A stretch of DNA of 64,000 nucleotides. Origin: Ophiura sarsii. Lineage: Eukaryota; Echinodermata; Ophiuroidea; Amphilepidida; Ophiuridae. A model generated the notes under the pieces. The model searched no databases. It had not been told where the DNA came from and was given only the letters and a program-made list of their open reading frames with translations. The stretch lies in assembly GCA_035610835.1 (NCBI GenBank), contig CM069446.1:52728934-52792933 (forward strand). The letters run 5' to 3'. Of the stretch, positions 29,316 to 42,000 are shown piece after piece. Made by a program: the position numbers and the translations under genes. Position 1 is the stretch's first letter, and each line of letters opens with the position of its first letter.

Positions 29316-31281
29316 GTTTTGATTCTTAAGTTCTGTCTATTCAGTCAAAATCTGAGATACTATAGTTCAGTCAATTCCAAATTAGCGAACCTTCGTACGA
29401 ATTAATACAGAAGAGCGTGTAAAATACACACATAACGCAATATGGTACACTGTGAATCGTATTAGGGACGCATGTGTATGCCGAATAGTGTGTTACACTT
29501 GGATTACTTTTGCGCAGAGAGATGAAAAAAGCATATTACTAGCCAATTTGGAACTGATAAACTATAAGCCTTTTCACAATAATCTAACAATGGCTTCATC
29601 TTTTCATATTAGTGTCAACACAGTCATGGTGCAGTGAGGGTCAATGGCACCAGGGGCAAGGTTTGATTCCATGCCCCCCTTTTGAAAATTCACAAGATCT
29701 AAGAAACAAACAAACCAAAAAAGGAGGGATTGTGCTGCCCCCAACATGGTTTGCGGAGGGGTACAGCCCCATATGTTGTGGCATGCTCTCACTCAATGAC
29801 CTCATCTTTTTTGGAGAAAAAAATGAAACCACACTCGTCCAATGACCCCATATTTTTTTGAAAATTTAAACACTCGCCCCCAAAATTCTCATGCTTAGAC
29901 CCCCTTCTTTAGAATTTTTTGCAAAATTGTTACCTAAAGACCCCCTTTCTGTTTTTATAATTTTACTATTTTTTGGCAACATGTCACCCAATGGCCTATT
30001 ATATGGTCGTTCTCTCTCTCGCCCAAGTGTCAGCCTTACACCCATATCCATTTAATATTTTGAGTGCTCCCCCTTGTGCCCCCACCCCCTGTATCTCCCC
30101 TCCCCCTCCCCACCTACTGGCTATTCCACGGGAATGAATATCAAGCAATTTAACTTCCTATTTCAACTATGACTTTGAATAGTTACCTAAAATGTTAATA
30201 TCGTTGCTTCTCTTGCATCTCCATCTGGCCCTTCAGCATGTATATGGTAATACTGCCCATAGGAAGTGTTATAAAGTGTTGCTTTAGACATGTTCAGGGG
30301 GCAAGAACACTTCACAAGTTGCTGACAGCTATATTTTGATCGCTTGAACATGTTTAAAGTAGACTGCCCAAAGGTTATACGTAGAGAAAGTATTACTTTA
30401 TGCATGCTGAAGGCCATATGGAGATACAGGGATTTTACAGAACAGTGGCAATAACAGAGTCCAATATCCACTTCATGCTGCTAATGTCATGCCTGTTATT
30501 TAGTGCAGGCATTTTAAAGCAATAAGTCATTTGTGTAATTTCATTGGCATACTCTGTACAAGTTATAAAACAGTTTTAGAACAGAATGCTGCTGGACCAA
30601 TCTGCCTCTAAGTAATTGCTGGACTACATTATTTTTGTGAACCAAGAATTTGTTATGAAAATGGAGGGGGGGGGACATAACTTCCTATTATTAAGGTTAA
30701 ACAAAACCAAGCAAAATCGTTCTACAGATTTTGGGACCTCTCTGGTAGCATAGGGCCAGGGTGCGAATTTATTAACCGTAAACAACATTTGGCCAAAGAC
30801 TACATGTATTATCAGTCTTATCATGTATACTATACGCTTTATTCCATCAAGGTATCAAATGTTGTTTTCGGTAAATAATATCGCAGCCAGGGTTGGTTGG
30901 TCAATTTTTTAATTTAAAAACAAACGTTTACAAATTTCCAAGAATTTGTGAAAACTTTTGAAAATTTCCCCCCAATTTCAAAAAATTTGAAATAAAAAAT
31001 ATCATTATTTTGCAAATTGAAAAAATTTGGTCGACCAGCCTAATGGAGGATGTTGTTAAGAATTACAAAAATCATACTAAAACTGAGTGCATTTTGTCAG
31101 TCTTATAATGTTAAAATAAAATTCCACATTTTTAAATATTGTAGTAAATATTTCAAAAAAACATGAGGAAATTATTTGTGTTATTTGGAGTTGCGGACAA
31201 GGTAGTCGGGCGAGTTTGTTGGAAGGAAAAAGGTATTTACTTTATTCTGCATGTACAAGTGCATGTAGGATTGATAGTAAC
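29316..31281. other. Intergenic, no gene recognised
   Basis: No exon is supported. A short TAGACATGTTCAG ... CTTGAACATGTTTAAAG arrangement around 30280-30360 is partly self-complementary. The rest is unassigned AT-rich DNA. Confidence 0.4.
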
Positions 31282-31313
31282 GTGCTCAACAAAAGAAAGT
31301 CATACACTATGTT

Positions 31314-31566
31314 TAGGCTAAATAAAAAAAATCACTTGTCTCAAAGCTCCCGCGCGCGTTAGTTTATTGATGCGCATTAGAAAAAGAAGAAAAAAATCCT
31401 CAAATTTCACAGAATTTTCAGATTTTTATTGATCACATCATTTTAAATACAAAAGGTCACTTATACAAGGATATCAATATTTTATATTTAAAAAAACACA
31501 CACAAAAAACTTTCCGCATTTGGTTTTGAAAAACTTTGAGACAAAAGATTTTTTAATATAGCCTTA
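31314..31566. mobile_element. MITE, GTCTCAAAGCTCC family, copy 2
   Basis: The ends TAGGCTAAATAAAAAAAATC and GATTTTTTAATATAGCCTTA are inverted. CCCGCGCGCGTTAG and TTTCCGCATTTGGTTTTG words are shared with 50776-51144. Confidence 0.8.
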
Positions 31567-31929
31567 TGTCCCACAGAGTAACTTCAGATTATTTTTTGAC
31601 CAAGCAGGCTGGTTAGATATTTGGGTGAATCTTTTAGGCACAATCTGATACCAAACTTGCCAACAAGCAACAAAGATAAGCCATCATTAGCACCATTTAA
31701 TGACAATCTGTGCCGTTTCCAAATTCACATTTTCAACAAACTACGCGGGAGAAAAGATACATGTTACCTGTTCACAATCAAATATTCCGCTCGCTCAGGC
31801 ACAAACCAACGCAGTTTCACTGTGTGATCAATATCCCTTTCATTCCTGGCCATTCAAGTGCCACACACAGCATTTTCTCGCCGCTTGCGTGCATTGAAAA
31901 TGCGAATTTGGAAACGTCACAGATTTTTA

Positions 31930-33032
31930 TTAAGGGCAGTGTCAACCCGGCACTTATTTCAAAAATTGAATTTCATATTTCTCTATTATTTTATACTTTT
32001 ATATGTATTCTATCATTACCATCATAAGTTACTAATCGGAAGCTATTATTTCCCGTTCTTTTGGGTGATTTTAATTGTTGTTTTGGTAAGTTTGAGTCAG
32101 GAAAAGGCGCATAGTTTATTTGGCGGGAATTTAAGCGGAGTTCCGCGCTTTTCAAATGCTGCGACAGCTGTTCGATCATTGCGTCGCGCGCTGAAACTTC
32201 CCGCGCGTAATACTAGACGCGCCGCTTAATATCCGCGACGTAGACGCGAAAAACAAAAGAGCGCAAAACAATGTCTAAAATGTAAACAAAGGCCAATCTT
32301 ACGATCATTTAAATTTCAGGTTTCTTCCAATTTCTTCACATTGTGACAATATAAATTAAATCTGATAGTTTATTATGAGTGTTCATAATAGTATACTCGC
32401 TTTTTAGGTCACGCGCCCGTGTGTTCCGTGAACATTTAGCTTTAAATGGTGGAAAATGTCAATATTTTTACTAAATCGATGTTTTCTAGAAGTTCAAATT
32501 TGAAGGAATTTTACGAATTTTCAGACAACATAACTAAAAATATATCAAACTATCAGGTAAGCTTTTACTACCATTGTGTAGAGGACTTTCAGCGCTAGGA
32601 GGCAATTTTTTATTTTTTCGATTATGGATTTTAAACTCGAGATATGCATCAATTTCTAGCGAAATGTACGCAAAAAAACACGACTTTTACACTTTTCCGA
32701 TGTTTTTAGCAATATTTCCAAAACCAAGCTTTATTTTGGAAAAAGAAAAAATTGCCTCCTAGACAAAATTGTTTTGTTTACAAAAACGTATATTAGAACA
32801 AATTACCATTTTTTATTTTATAGTTATGCTGTCTGAAAAATTTGGGGTAAAAAAATGGCTTTTTGGTTCATTTCTCAAAATTTAGTTTATTTGGTATCAC
32901 ATTGATATCACCATCGGCTTCCTTATCAAATTTCCTTTCTAAAAATGTATACTTTTATGTACTTTTATTCAATATTCTCAAACTTAGAAGCAAAAGTTGA
33001 TCATCAAAATAATAGGGTTGACACTTCCCTTA
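31930..33032. mobile_element. 1.1-kb TIR element
   Basis: TTAAGGGCAGTGTCAACCC at the left and GGGTTGACACTTCCCTTAA at the right are inverted with 18 of 19 matches. The left part contains a CpG-dense block (about 32110-32260). No transposase is recognised. One frame gives 123 residues with a hydrophobic segment but without family resemblance. Confidence 0.7.
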
Positions 33033-33311
33033 AATGGTGTTAATAATGGTTTATCGTTGTTGTTTTGGGGCATGTTTGGTACCAAATTGTTCCGAAAAAC
33101 ATTTAATCTAAATGTCTATCTATCCTCTTTGGACAACAAATAATTGGAAGACACTCTATAGGACATGAACAAAGTGTATGACTTTCTTTTTGTTGAACAC
33201 TTTATTATTATAACAAGCAGTTAACTTCTTTACATTTTTGTAGCATTTTTATTTGGTAGAAACTATATTTTGGTTAAACTGACAGTTATTTTGCAAGAAA
33301 ACTAATGAATA

Positions 33312-33525
33312 AGGTGACAAAAAAAAGAAACCCTGTTTTTACGGGCCCGACCCAAATATTTTGTTTTGCTTGTCAAAATACAGCAAAATCTGTACAGATT
33401 CTCTTGTTATTTTTACGGTCATTTTCAAGAGAAAATACGAAGAAAAAAAAGAGAGGAAAAGCCTGACCGAAATGGACCTGAGAGGTCCATTTGCCCGTAC
33501 AACAGGGTTTCTTTTTTTCGTGGCC
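33312..33525. mobile_element. MITE, GAAACCCTGTT family, copy 1
   Basis: The ends GGTGACAAAAAAAAGAAACC and GGTTTCTTTTTTTCGTGGCC are roughly inverted. Internal CTGAGAGGTCCATTTGCCCG matches the copy at 61847-62101. Confidence 0.7.
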
Positions 33526-33751
33526 TAAAAAGGAGGGAATTTAGACTTGGTTCCCTTTATCTGATTGTAAATTTATGTAATATAGAAACACTTGATAGTG
33601 TTTCTGGGCAGTCTTTGTCATAAGTCTTTGTGAGATAGCTGAATAAAGTTCTCTAATTAAACAATTAGTTTGTCACATATTTATTTACTTTTCTCAAATG
33701 TCTTCTCCTGTGTGCCGAAAAAATCAGGCTATACAAATTAAATCGTGGGGT

Positions 33752-34311
33752 GGGGTGGGAACCCGGGGGGTGGGAACCCGGGGGTGGGGGGTCAGTGAAC
33801 ATACGAAGCGGGTACACATGCGCGTCCAAGCACCTCTGAAATGGACCCTAAATGGTGTGAACCCAGCAGAACACTATTTTGATACCCCTAAGTGGCGTAA
33901 CACATACAAACCCTACCCCTAAACGGCGTTACCAACATTCAACAATGCACCCCTAAATGGCGTTTTATAGTAATGCTCAAAATAATCTTAATTCATAATC
34001 ATGCGACATTCATACAGGATGCATGTGAATGCATGATGTAGCAATTAAAGTAGGGAAATATTGAAGATTTTTTCAACATTTTACATGTTTATTGAAAAGT
34101 CACACATACAACAATTAGTACCCCTAAACGTCGATATCTCGATGCTGTAATGGATACCCTAAAGTGCGATGCCCCCTAAAAGTACCCCTTTTTTCAGAAA
34201 GACGTCGACGACGTCGTGTGGGTGAAATTTGGACCCCTTTCAACGTTTTTTATGGCCGCGGATGCGTACCCGCTTGGTATGTTCACTGACCCCCCCGGGG
34301 TGGGAAAGGGT
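33752..34311. mobile_element. TIR element with CCCTAAATGGCGT-type subterminal repeats
   Basis: The outer arms carry GGTCAGTGAACATACGAAGC and ACCCGCTTGGTATGTTCACTGACC, with G-rich and C-rich ends. Inside, at least six diverged words of the form CCCTAAATGGCGT occur near 33844, 33887, 33918, 33950, 34121 and 34160. No ORF is recognised. Confidence 0.7.
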
Positions 34312-34732
34312 CTTTGGTTGTTCAAATAGTTTGGGTCTTTGGTTGAGAGGATGCCAAACCCCCTCCCCTTCCCCCCCCCCCCCAAAAAAAAACCAACAAC
34401 CCCTACACAAAACCAACCCACACACCCTTGTGGAGGGTTATCAGGTTATAGGAAGCAGTTTATTGAATGTCAAATATTGTTTGTGATTTTTTCTGTTTGT
34501 CATGATAATGGCTTCTTCAAGGGAATGTGACTACATGTAGTAAATTGTCATGGCCATCTTCAGGAACGTGGGCCAAGTGACAACACTTTTTGATCCGCCC
34601 TTGTCTGAGACTAGTATACCGTCTACAGTCTATTGTTATTCGCTATCGATTGTTTTCTTGGTTTACCACCGGCTACAGCAGTTCTCAACGCTAGCGGTGC
34701 TGTCGGCATACGGGGATAGAATTCTAAAATGT

Positions 34733-35433
34733 TAAATTGTTAGAATTATGGCATTTCAGACAAGTATGCCAATTAAAACCTACTAGTGTAAGGTCCGAAG
34801 TTTACCGCGTTGCGGAATTTCCGCGAAAATCGCGGAATTGAGGTTAAACGCGGGAAAACAACATTTTGATGAAAAGAAGACAAAAAATGCAAAAAAAAAT
34901 ATGTCCAAAAACACACAATTTATAAATAGTCTTGAATAAAATAATATAAATATTAAAAAACTGATACGTAATAAAACAAAACAAACGATAAAAATGATGT
35001 GTTTTTCTGTAAAGTTTGTTTATTTTGGTTTTATAGATCGTAAATTTTAAGCTTCCTTGGGGCAAATTACATCACAGAAAAATGCAAAATTTACAAAGCG
35101 GAAAAACGCGGAATTCGACAGTTACAAAGCTGTAAACTTCGAACCTTATACTAGTGCCATACTTTCACGCATAAACAATGTTATGATGATATTCAAAGTT
35201 CATGGTTTGTGTTTTCAATTTAGAATTAATGTGAGTTAAAACACATATTTTTATGCATGCACAGATAGTTTATCAGCGCAACCACATCTGAATATTTGTT
35301 TTTAAATTCATATTAAATCTAAACACAAACCATGAACTTTGAATATCATAATACATTGTTTATGTGTTAAAGTATGTCACTAGTAGGTTTTAATTGGCAT
35401 ACTATTCTGAAATCCCATAATTCTAACAATTTA
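34733..35433. mobile_element. Nested foldback elements (about 700 bp)
   Basis: The ends AAATTGTTAGAATTATGG and CCATAATTCTAACAATTT-like are inverted, continuing as GCCAATTAAAACCTACTAG. A second, inner foldback at about 35146-35388 shares CATACTTT, ATTCAAAGTTCATGGTTTG and its complement. Confidence 0.8.
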
Positions 35434-36196
35434 AATGCGTAATCATTTAAGAAATCAAGTCTGTATGTCGGTAAACCTTTCCATACTACAGTGTGTTCAG
35501 ATTGTTTAGAAGATTGTAACACACATGTGGATGACACTAAATTTGAAATAGCACTGTAACTCACATAATGAGGTTGTGCTACAAATTAAACTGAATGATG
35601 ATAATCGATTGGCCATCAACTAATACAATACCGTAAAGTCTGGGTTAGACCTGGATTGCTGCACATTATAGGAATGAATAGTGCTTCTTATCTCTTACGG
35701 TATTCTAGTCTCAGCCCTTGTAGCGTGGATTCCAGTTGTTGAAAAGGAACTTGTTCTCTGGAATCGGCTATTGTGGGACATGTGTTAGGCACACAAAAAA
35801 AGGTTTGTGTTACCGTCGAAAACCGGGAAGGTCGACTGCCGGATTTTTTTTTAGTATACCAAATCAACCATTTTATACCTATTATTTCAGTCAACATGTG
35901 TGAAGATACTAAGGAAAATGCATACTGGCTGTATTTTCTACCCAATGGTGAATATTGTACACATCCATGAAAAAATATTCACCCTTGATTCTATAACAGA
36001 AACTGCTTGAAAGTATGGAATATCCACATATTATATTGTATAATGAATTAAGACAACGATGGAGAGAATGAGACTATATATACTAGTTGCATTTCTTTCT
36101 CGTGCATGGAGTACAAACCCGAGCTTGTTGATTGTTTTCCTGGGTTTCGTTGGCTTTTACACACTTTTATCAATCGGAAGATAGGTAAAAATAGTG
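35434..36196. other. Intergenic, no gene recognised
   Basis: No exon or clear repeat is identified before the scaffold gap. Confidence 0.35.
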
Positions 36197-36296
36197 NNNN
36201 NNNNNNNNNNNNNNNNNNNNNNNNNNNNNNNNNNNNNNNNNNNNNNNNNNNNNNNNNNNNNNNNNNNNNNNNNNNNNNNNNNNNNNNNNNNNNNNN
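36197..36296. other. Assembly gap (100 N)
   Basis: Exactly 100 N, the conventional placeholder for a scaffold gap of unknown size. Distances across this point are not reliable. Confidence 0.99.
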
Positions 36297-36659
36297 GCAG
36301 GAAATGGTGCAGTCATGCAAATGAATTTTATAGAAAACATCCTCCCCATTATGTTAAAAAAGGTCATGGTTTGTTTGATCTATTCCATCAAATTATCTTA
36401 AAATTCTCTTATTATTTAAAAAACATATATTTCTCAATTTGAAAGACTTTTCACTTTGGTCACAACAAATGTTGTCTGCGAAATGTGTAATTTGAGAATT
36501 AATACGAAGCCTTTTGGATGTCATGATCTTTTGAAAAATAGCTGTTACCTTATATTAAAAAAAGAAAAGAAAAACCTACCTGTTCTGGGATGGCAGACTG
36601 ATATTTTTTACTTACCTTTTTAAAAAACAATTCTTGGGGGGGGGGGGGGCTCAAAACAT

Positions 36660-36825
36660 GTGTTATATAAATCTGCAAGAAAATCTGCTTCCCCAAATAA
36701 GTATATTATGCGATCTTTTCCAGGGAACGCCCTCAATCCTCAATTTACCCCTAGGTAAAAATAAACTGTCGGGTTAACCCGACAGTTTCTATTTTCACTC
36801 TAAATTCACTCTAAAACCAAGAGGG
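36660..36825. mobile_element. Rearranged fragment of the TATATTATGTGATCTTT family
   Basis: It contains ATCTGCAAGAAAATCTGC, then GTATATTATGCGATCTTTTCC, then the central hairpin AAACTGTCGGGTTAACCCGACAGTTT-like core and CTCTAAAACCA. The order differs from complete copies, so it is truncated and rearranged. Confidence 0.7.
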
Positions 36826-37447
36826 GGAAAAGGCTGTGACTAAATACCCTCCCCCTCCCCCTTAAGGGGCATACCCAACCTTTTTGGTTAATATACATGT
36901 ACATAGAGGTAGTCATTTCATTGGGGTGGGGGGCAACCTTCTGACAAGGGGGAAATGCCCCTCCTTTCCCCTCTAATAACGCCCCTGCATCAGGGGCCCT
37001 ACATAAGGCAAGCCCCTGGACACTCCATGAGGACCCTTGTTAATGCTCAGCATAGGTCACATATTGCAACCCTGTGTAAATATATCCTGGATACACCGCC
37101 CCTGCAGTCCATGGCAAGATCAGTTGATTTTGTATGGCATAGTGATGTATGATGTTAGGGTTTTTAGTCGATGAACATTTCTTTATAGTCTGCTATACAC
37201 GACCATTAAAACTGCGCCAATAAAGTGTCTAAACACTTACAAATGGTCAGATTTATCTGAACTTGAAATATTATGCAAACAAATAATTAATTAATTTGAT
37301 TCATAGTTATCTTCTGCGCATTTTGACACCTCTTCTGTTGCGCTACGATGTTGTTTGGCGTATTTATGGGCACTTGAGTGGCTTAAGGTCGAATTCAAAA
37401 GTTGCAAAAGCCCCTATTCGAGCAAGAGCGTTGTACTGTGACGAATA

Positions 37448-37730
37448 TTAACCCTAACCCCCCTGAGTGCTAAAAAATGCTAATCCAAAGTCCCTCTCCA
37501 AACGCATGCGCCGTCGGTTTTCGATGACGTAGTCAACCGAGCCTATATAATGAGTGCAGTATACTGCACGAATGTGTAGCTGAGGGCCGTGGCTTAGTGT
37601 TAGGAAGGTGGGGCTCGAGAACGGAGGGTCCCCGGATCGAATCCCGGCAGGTTCCCGGAGATTTAGTTGGTGTTTTTTCCGCGAAAATTGTGATCCCGGT
37701 CAAAAATCCTAAACCGGGGTTAGGGTTATG
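37448..37730 (+). mobile_element. tRNA-derived element, tandem copy 1
   Basis: The core GGGCCGTGGCTTAGTG has an A-box-like motif, and GGATCGAATCC about 50 bp on is a good pol III B box. The ends are TTAACCCTAACCCCCC and GGGGTTAGGGTTAT. The element is 283 bp and is repeated nearly identically at 37764-38046. Confidence 0.8.
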
Positions 37731-37763
37731 GTAAAAAAAAAAAAGTTTTTTTTTTGTGTTCTA

Positions 37764-38046
37764 TTAACCCTAACCCCCCTGAGTGCTAAAAAATGCTAAT
37801 CCAAAGTCCCTCTCCAAACGCATGCGCCGTCGGTTTTCGATGACGTAGTCAACCGAGCCTATATAATGAGTGCAGTATACTGCACGAATGTGTAGCTGAG
37901 GGCCGTGGCTTAGTGTTAGGAAGGTGGGGGCTCGAGAACGGAGGGTCCCCGGATCGAATCCCGGCAGGTTCCCGGAGATTTAGTTGGTGTTTTTTCCTCG
38001 AAAATTGTGATCCCGGTCAAAAATCCTAAACCGGGGTTAGGGTTAT
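37764..38046 (+). mobile_element. tRNA-derived element, tandem copy 2
   Basis: Same length and almost the same sequence as copy 1, at a 316-bp offset. An A/T-run and GTGTTCTA linker (37731-37763) separates them. Near identity implies a recent duplication of the unit inside the host element. Confidence 0.8.
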
Positions 38047-38837
38047 AGATCAGCATTATTTTTGCTCGCCTTTTATAAATGATTTGTTTGTCGCTTGTTG
38101 GATAAATCTATTTCGATAAACATCAGCAATAATTGTCAATAACAAAACAAAAGGGTCAGAGATGGGAGGCATAAATCAATAATTAATCAATAATTAATTG
38201 TCATGGTTAAGTAAACAGAACAAATTGGTGTCTTTTGTCTTGATTTTGTCTGTGTGTGATGCTTGTGTGAGTTCCCTTCTGGAATTGGGGTGAATAGGAG
38301 CTTTTGCAACTTTTGAATTCGACCTTAAGCCACTCAAGTGCCCATAAATCCGCCAAACAACATTGTAGCGGAACAAAAGAGGTGTCAAAATGCACAGAAG
38401 ATAACTGTGAATCAAATTAATTAAATATTTTTTTGCATACTATTTCAGGTTCCGATAAATCTGACCATTTGTAAGTGTTTAGATACTTTATTGGCGCAGT
38501 TTATAATTCAATGTTATACATAAAGCTAAGCCATTTGTGACGCAGCACATTAAAGGGGGACTTTGCAGGTTTTTGAGTTCATTATGTGTGTTTGTAGAGC
38601 ATTTTCTAAGCTTTAAATTGACACCAAATTGATCAAGGCATTCAGATTTTATGAGTTGACAATGACTCTAAAAAGTCTTATTATTTTCTTGATTTGTTTC
38701 TGTCCGTTTTCATCTATATCTTGAAAAACGCTGCAACCACCTCCCCCCTTTAGATGTGCTGCATCACATTTTTGAAGAATTTGTTTTATTCCAGGTGTAT
38801 TGTGATCCTTGGCATCTAGATTTAGCTCACACTCAAG

Positions 38838-39019
38838 ATGGCCGAGGGTGGGGAACCCTTGTCTCCTGAGCCTACATCTTTTCCGCATTCGTTCACCTCG
38901 ATCCACTGGGATCAACTGAAATTTGTCAAACACCTTGGAAGCGGGGGATTTGGAACGGTGGAGCTGCATAAACATACCAATTGGGGCAAAGTTGCTGTAA
39001 AACAAATTATTGACAAACA
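38838..39019 (+). CDS. RIPK exon 1, start and glycine loop
   Basis: ATG at 38838 is preceded in frame by TAG at 38823. The donor GTGAGT starts at 39020. It encodes a short N-terminus, then LKFVKHLGSGGFGTVELH and KVAVKQIIDK: the ATP-binding loop and catalytic lysine K55. Leaves after two codon bases. Confidence 0.9.
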
Positions 39020-42000
39020 GTGAGTACATGATAGATGTCGTGCCCGGGAGATAAGGGGAGGGGTACAAGGGAAAGGTGCCTCGGGAATATGGAGCAATGT
39101 TTCTTCTTGAACTTTTCTTTTTTTTCTTCTGGAATTTGGTCTCATTAACCCTAATACCCTTGAGTACTACGAATTACAACAAATAACTACAAATTACTAC
39201 GATTACTAGTTTTTTGATGAAATAATGGCCCCATGGTATATACTTGGCAAAGTATACTGAGCCAAGTAAAGTTGACCCCTGTCGTTTGTCTCTGAACCCA
39301 GAGGTCAGGGGTTCGAGCCCCAAGGGCGTGGGGGCGGGGCCTTTTTCCTCTCGCTTTTCGGCCTCGAATGTTGTTTCTTTGGAAAAGGTGCCTCTGGGAT
39401 TAGGGTTCTGGTAAACGATTTCAGATGGTACAGTAGTTAGTATATGCCCAAGTATTACATTACATAATATTTTCATCATACCACAAACACTACAGGGTGA
39501 CTCCTGAATTAAGAGAAACCATTCGCCGTGAAGCAGTCAAGATGTACCGAGCAGTCTCCTCAAAACACGTTGTCACCGTTATGGGCATGTTTGACTGCCC
39601 CAAGCAAGGCATGTGCATCGTTATGGAGTACATGGAATTAGGCAGCCTGCGACATTTCACCCCGCTCTATCTTGTTTCATCGACTGGTGATCGTGATACA
39701 GGGTTAGTAGTAAAAAAAGGTGTATACTCAACTTTGGGATTTTATATCTTAAAATCTGGGTGAACATTTCACAGATTTTCTTTTGAGGCAGATCTAGATG
39801 GGTTATCTCATTAGCTTTCTAAAGAATTTTAGTTGGTTTAAATTGGTTGTGGTAAAGATAATTTATGCTAATTTGCGTAAAAGTGAACATTTCATAAACC
39901 GAACAAGATTTGCGATTATTTTCTCTTATAAGATCTATTGAATTCCACTATTGAAAATGATCCACATGAGCCGAGTCTATTTGGCCATCACAAGACAGTG
40001 ACATAACTCCGTATTCTACTTATTGCACTACACAACGCGCACGCCACTCGAGTTGTATGCACACAAGCATTGAAAAACGGAAGACACATACGCGTGCATA
40101 AAAGCTGCGCCTGTTAAATTACGTCACTGTTAAGAGCAGTGGCGTAACCAGAGGAGGGGATCCCCCGCCAATATTGACGTCATGTCGGTTGAGATTTGCC
40201 CTGTTTGTACATTTGACAAGAGGAATCATGGAATTATGATGGTCAAAGTACACCAATGAACATTTTTCGTGCGCTACGCACAGATATGTGTCCCCAAAAT
40301 GCAATATTCTTTGGCACACAAGCTTGTTTAGAGCCAAAATATACCTCAATCGTGCCAAAAATAAGTGAATAGTCATAACAATGTTGTCGGTTGACTTTCA
40401 TTTCTTGCCCCCCCCCCCCATATATCAATAACCTAGTTACGCCACTGGTCCAGAGGAAGCCAAATAGAGTATCACAAAAGCCAATTGTTTTGTTGGTATT
40501 GCTAAATTCATGTAATAATGATGAATTAATGAAACAATTACTGAGAATGTTTGATTTGTCTTTATAAGTTATCTATTGTGTACCATACAATGTACATGAA
40601 TCCACTTGTTCATTAATATCAAGCATTATTCAATATTGTGTTCGGTTTCAAAATGCAGTAACTGATAGTGAATAAAATTTTTGATGTAGTGTTGTTTTTT
40701 ATTTGATTTTTTAAAAAAAAATTTAAATGCATCTATTGCCGTATACATTGGTTGCCTTCATATTCTAATACAAATATTGTTAATAATTATTTTACTTTGA
40801 GTACAATTTTTTTTTACTCACCCTGTAGAGACAGTGGCGACTGGCAGGGCGACTGTTGGTCCATGAGGATGTTCATGATTTGTCAGATGATACTGGGGAT
40901 GAATTACTTACACACACTGCAGCCACCTATTCTTCATAGAGATCTGAAGCTTGAGAATATATTCGTTGCTCAAGGGTACGTGATTAAGGTATGTATGCGA
41001 TACCCCCTTAAACTATGGTGTCCCAAATGTTTCTATACCTTTTCAACGTTTAATATTTCCAGTAAATAATTTGCATTTCCCAACTGTAAAACTTTTTTCC
41101 AACTGTACGTTTGTAACATGCCCCAGCTTGAAAAACTACCCTAATTACGTGATTTCTTGGACATGCATGATACCCCTCTTGTAATGACCACTGAGCACCC
41201 CGGGAGTCCTTTTTATAGCATACCTTTTTTTTTGGCTTATACAATCAGCTGTTTACAGTTACGCACCCACGAGGGGGACTTGGATATTCTTTAGGTAGGA
41301 ATGTGCCGCCTCCAAATTGAAAATTGACCCAAACAGTTACCAATTTTCGGGGGAAATGGATCCATATGTTTACCCGATACCCATAATTTCCTATATTTGA
41401 CAGATTTTGTTAAAATTTCAGTGAAAAACAGCAAAATTAAGGATTTTAGACCCATAAATTTACAGAAAAAGGCTTTGAGAAGGGGTCATCCATTTATCTG
41501 AGGGTGAAAAATGGGGACCCTATTTGTTGGCACATGATCACATCCCTGATATCCACTAAGTACCGCCCCCACGCCCTGGGTTACGCACACCTGATGTCCT
41601 TCAAGTTGAACAATGTATAGGCCAAAAACAAAACAAAAGTTTGTCTCAAAGCTTGCGAAGGCTTCAATATCGGGCGACGCGCGCTGTTTTTTGTCTTCCA
41701 TTTTTTATTTTTTTACATTTTTTTTATTTGTGTGGCAATTTTTACTCTAACTATTTGCAACCGTTGCCACTTTCTGATATTTGTTTTTTCTATTTGAAAT
41801 GAATATTGTGATGTAGTTGTGTATAAGAACAATTGTGCAGCGTTTTTTGAAGAACTGAGTCATGTAAAAGTTTGAGAAAAGGAAAATCTGCCGATATTTT
41901 TAATAAAAACTCGAAATAAAAATTTGTAGGGAAAAAAAAAATTGATTTGACAATTTTCTGCATTTCAGACGCGGTATTTTGGCATTTCAAAACCAATGCG

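Larger units (their letters stand above)
31282..33200. mobile_element. 1.9-kb element with about 30-bp TIRs carrying two nested elements
   Basis: The ends GTGCTCAACAAAAGAAAGTC and GACTTTCTTTTTGTTGAACAC are inverted repeats, continuing as ATACACTATGTT and AACAAAGTGTAT. Within it lie a MITE of the GTCTCAAAGCTCC family (31314-31566) and a second TIR element (31930-33032). The inner open frames match no protein I know. Confidence 0.7.
37208..38502. mobile_element. 1.3-kb element with about 210-bp inverted arms
   Basis: The left arm (37208 to about 37417) and right arm (about 38291 to 38502) are complementary: AAACTGCGCCAATAAAGTGT against its reverse, CTTCTGCGCATTTTGACACC, and GGCACTTGAGTGGCTTAAGG. 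Two tandem tRNA-derived units sit between the arms. The superfamily resembles 62257-62732 (both carry GAGGTGTCAAAATRCGCAGAA and AAGTGTTTMGATAC). Confidence 0.8.

Noticed and set aside
31858..32229. A 123-codon frame with a hydrophobic segment
   Set aside because: It lies inside a TIR element, shows no family resemblance, and the hydrophobic part comes from T-rich DNA.
37570..37655. A genuine tRNA gene
   Set aside because: A- and B-box-like motifs exist, but the acceptor stem and anticodon arm do not fold properly, and the sequence is embedded in a repeated element.
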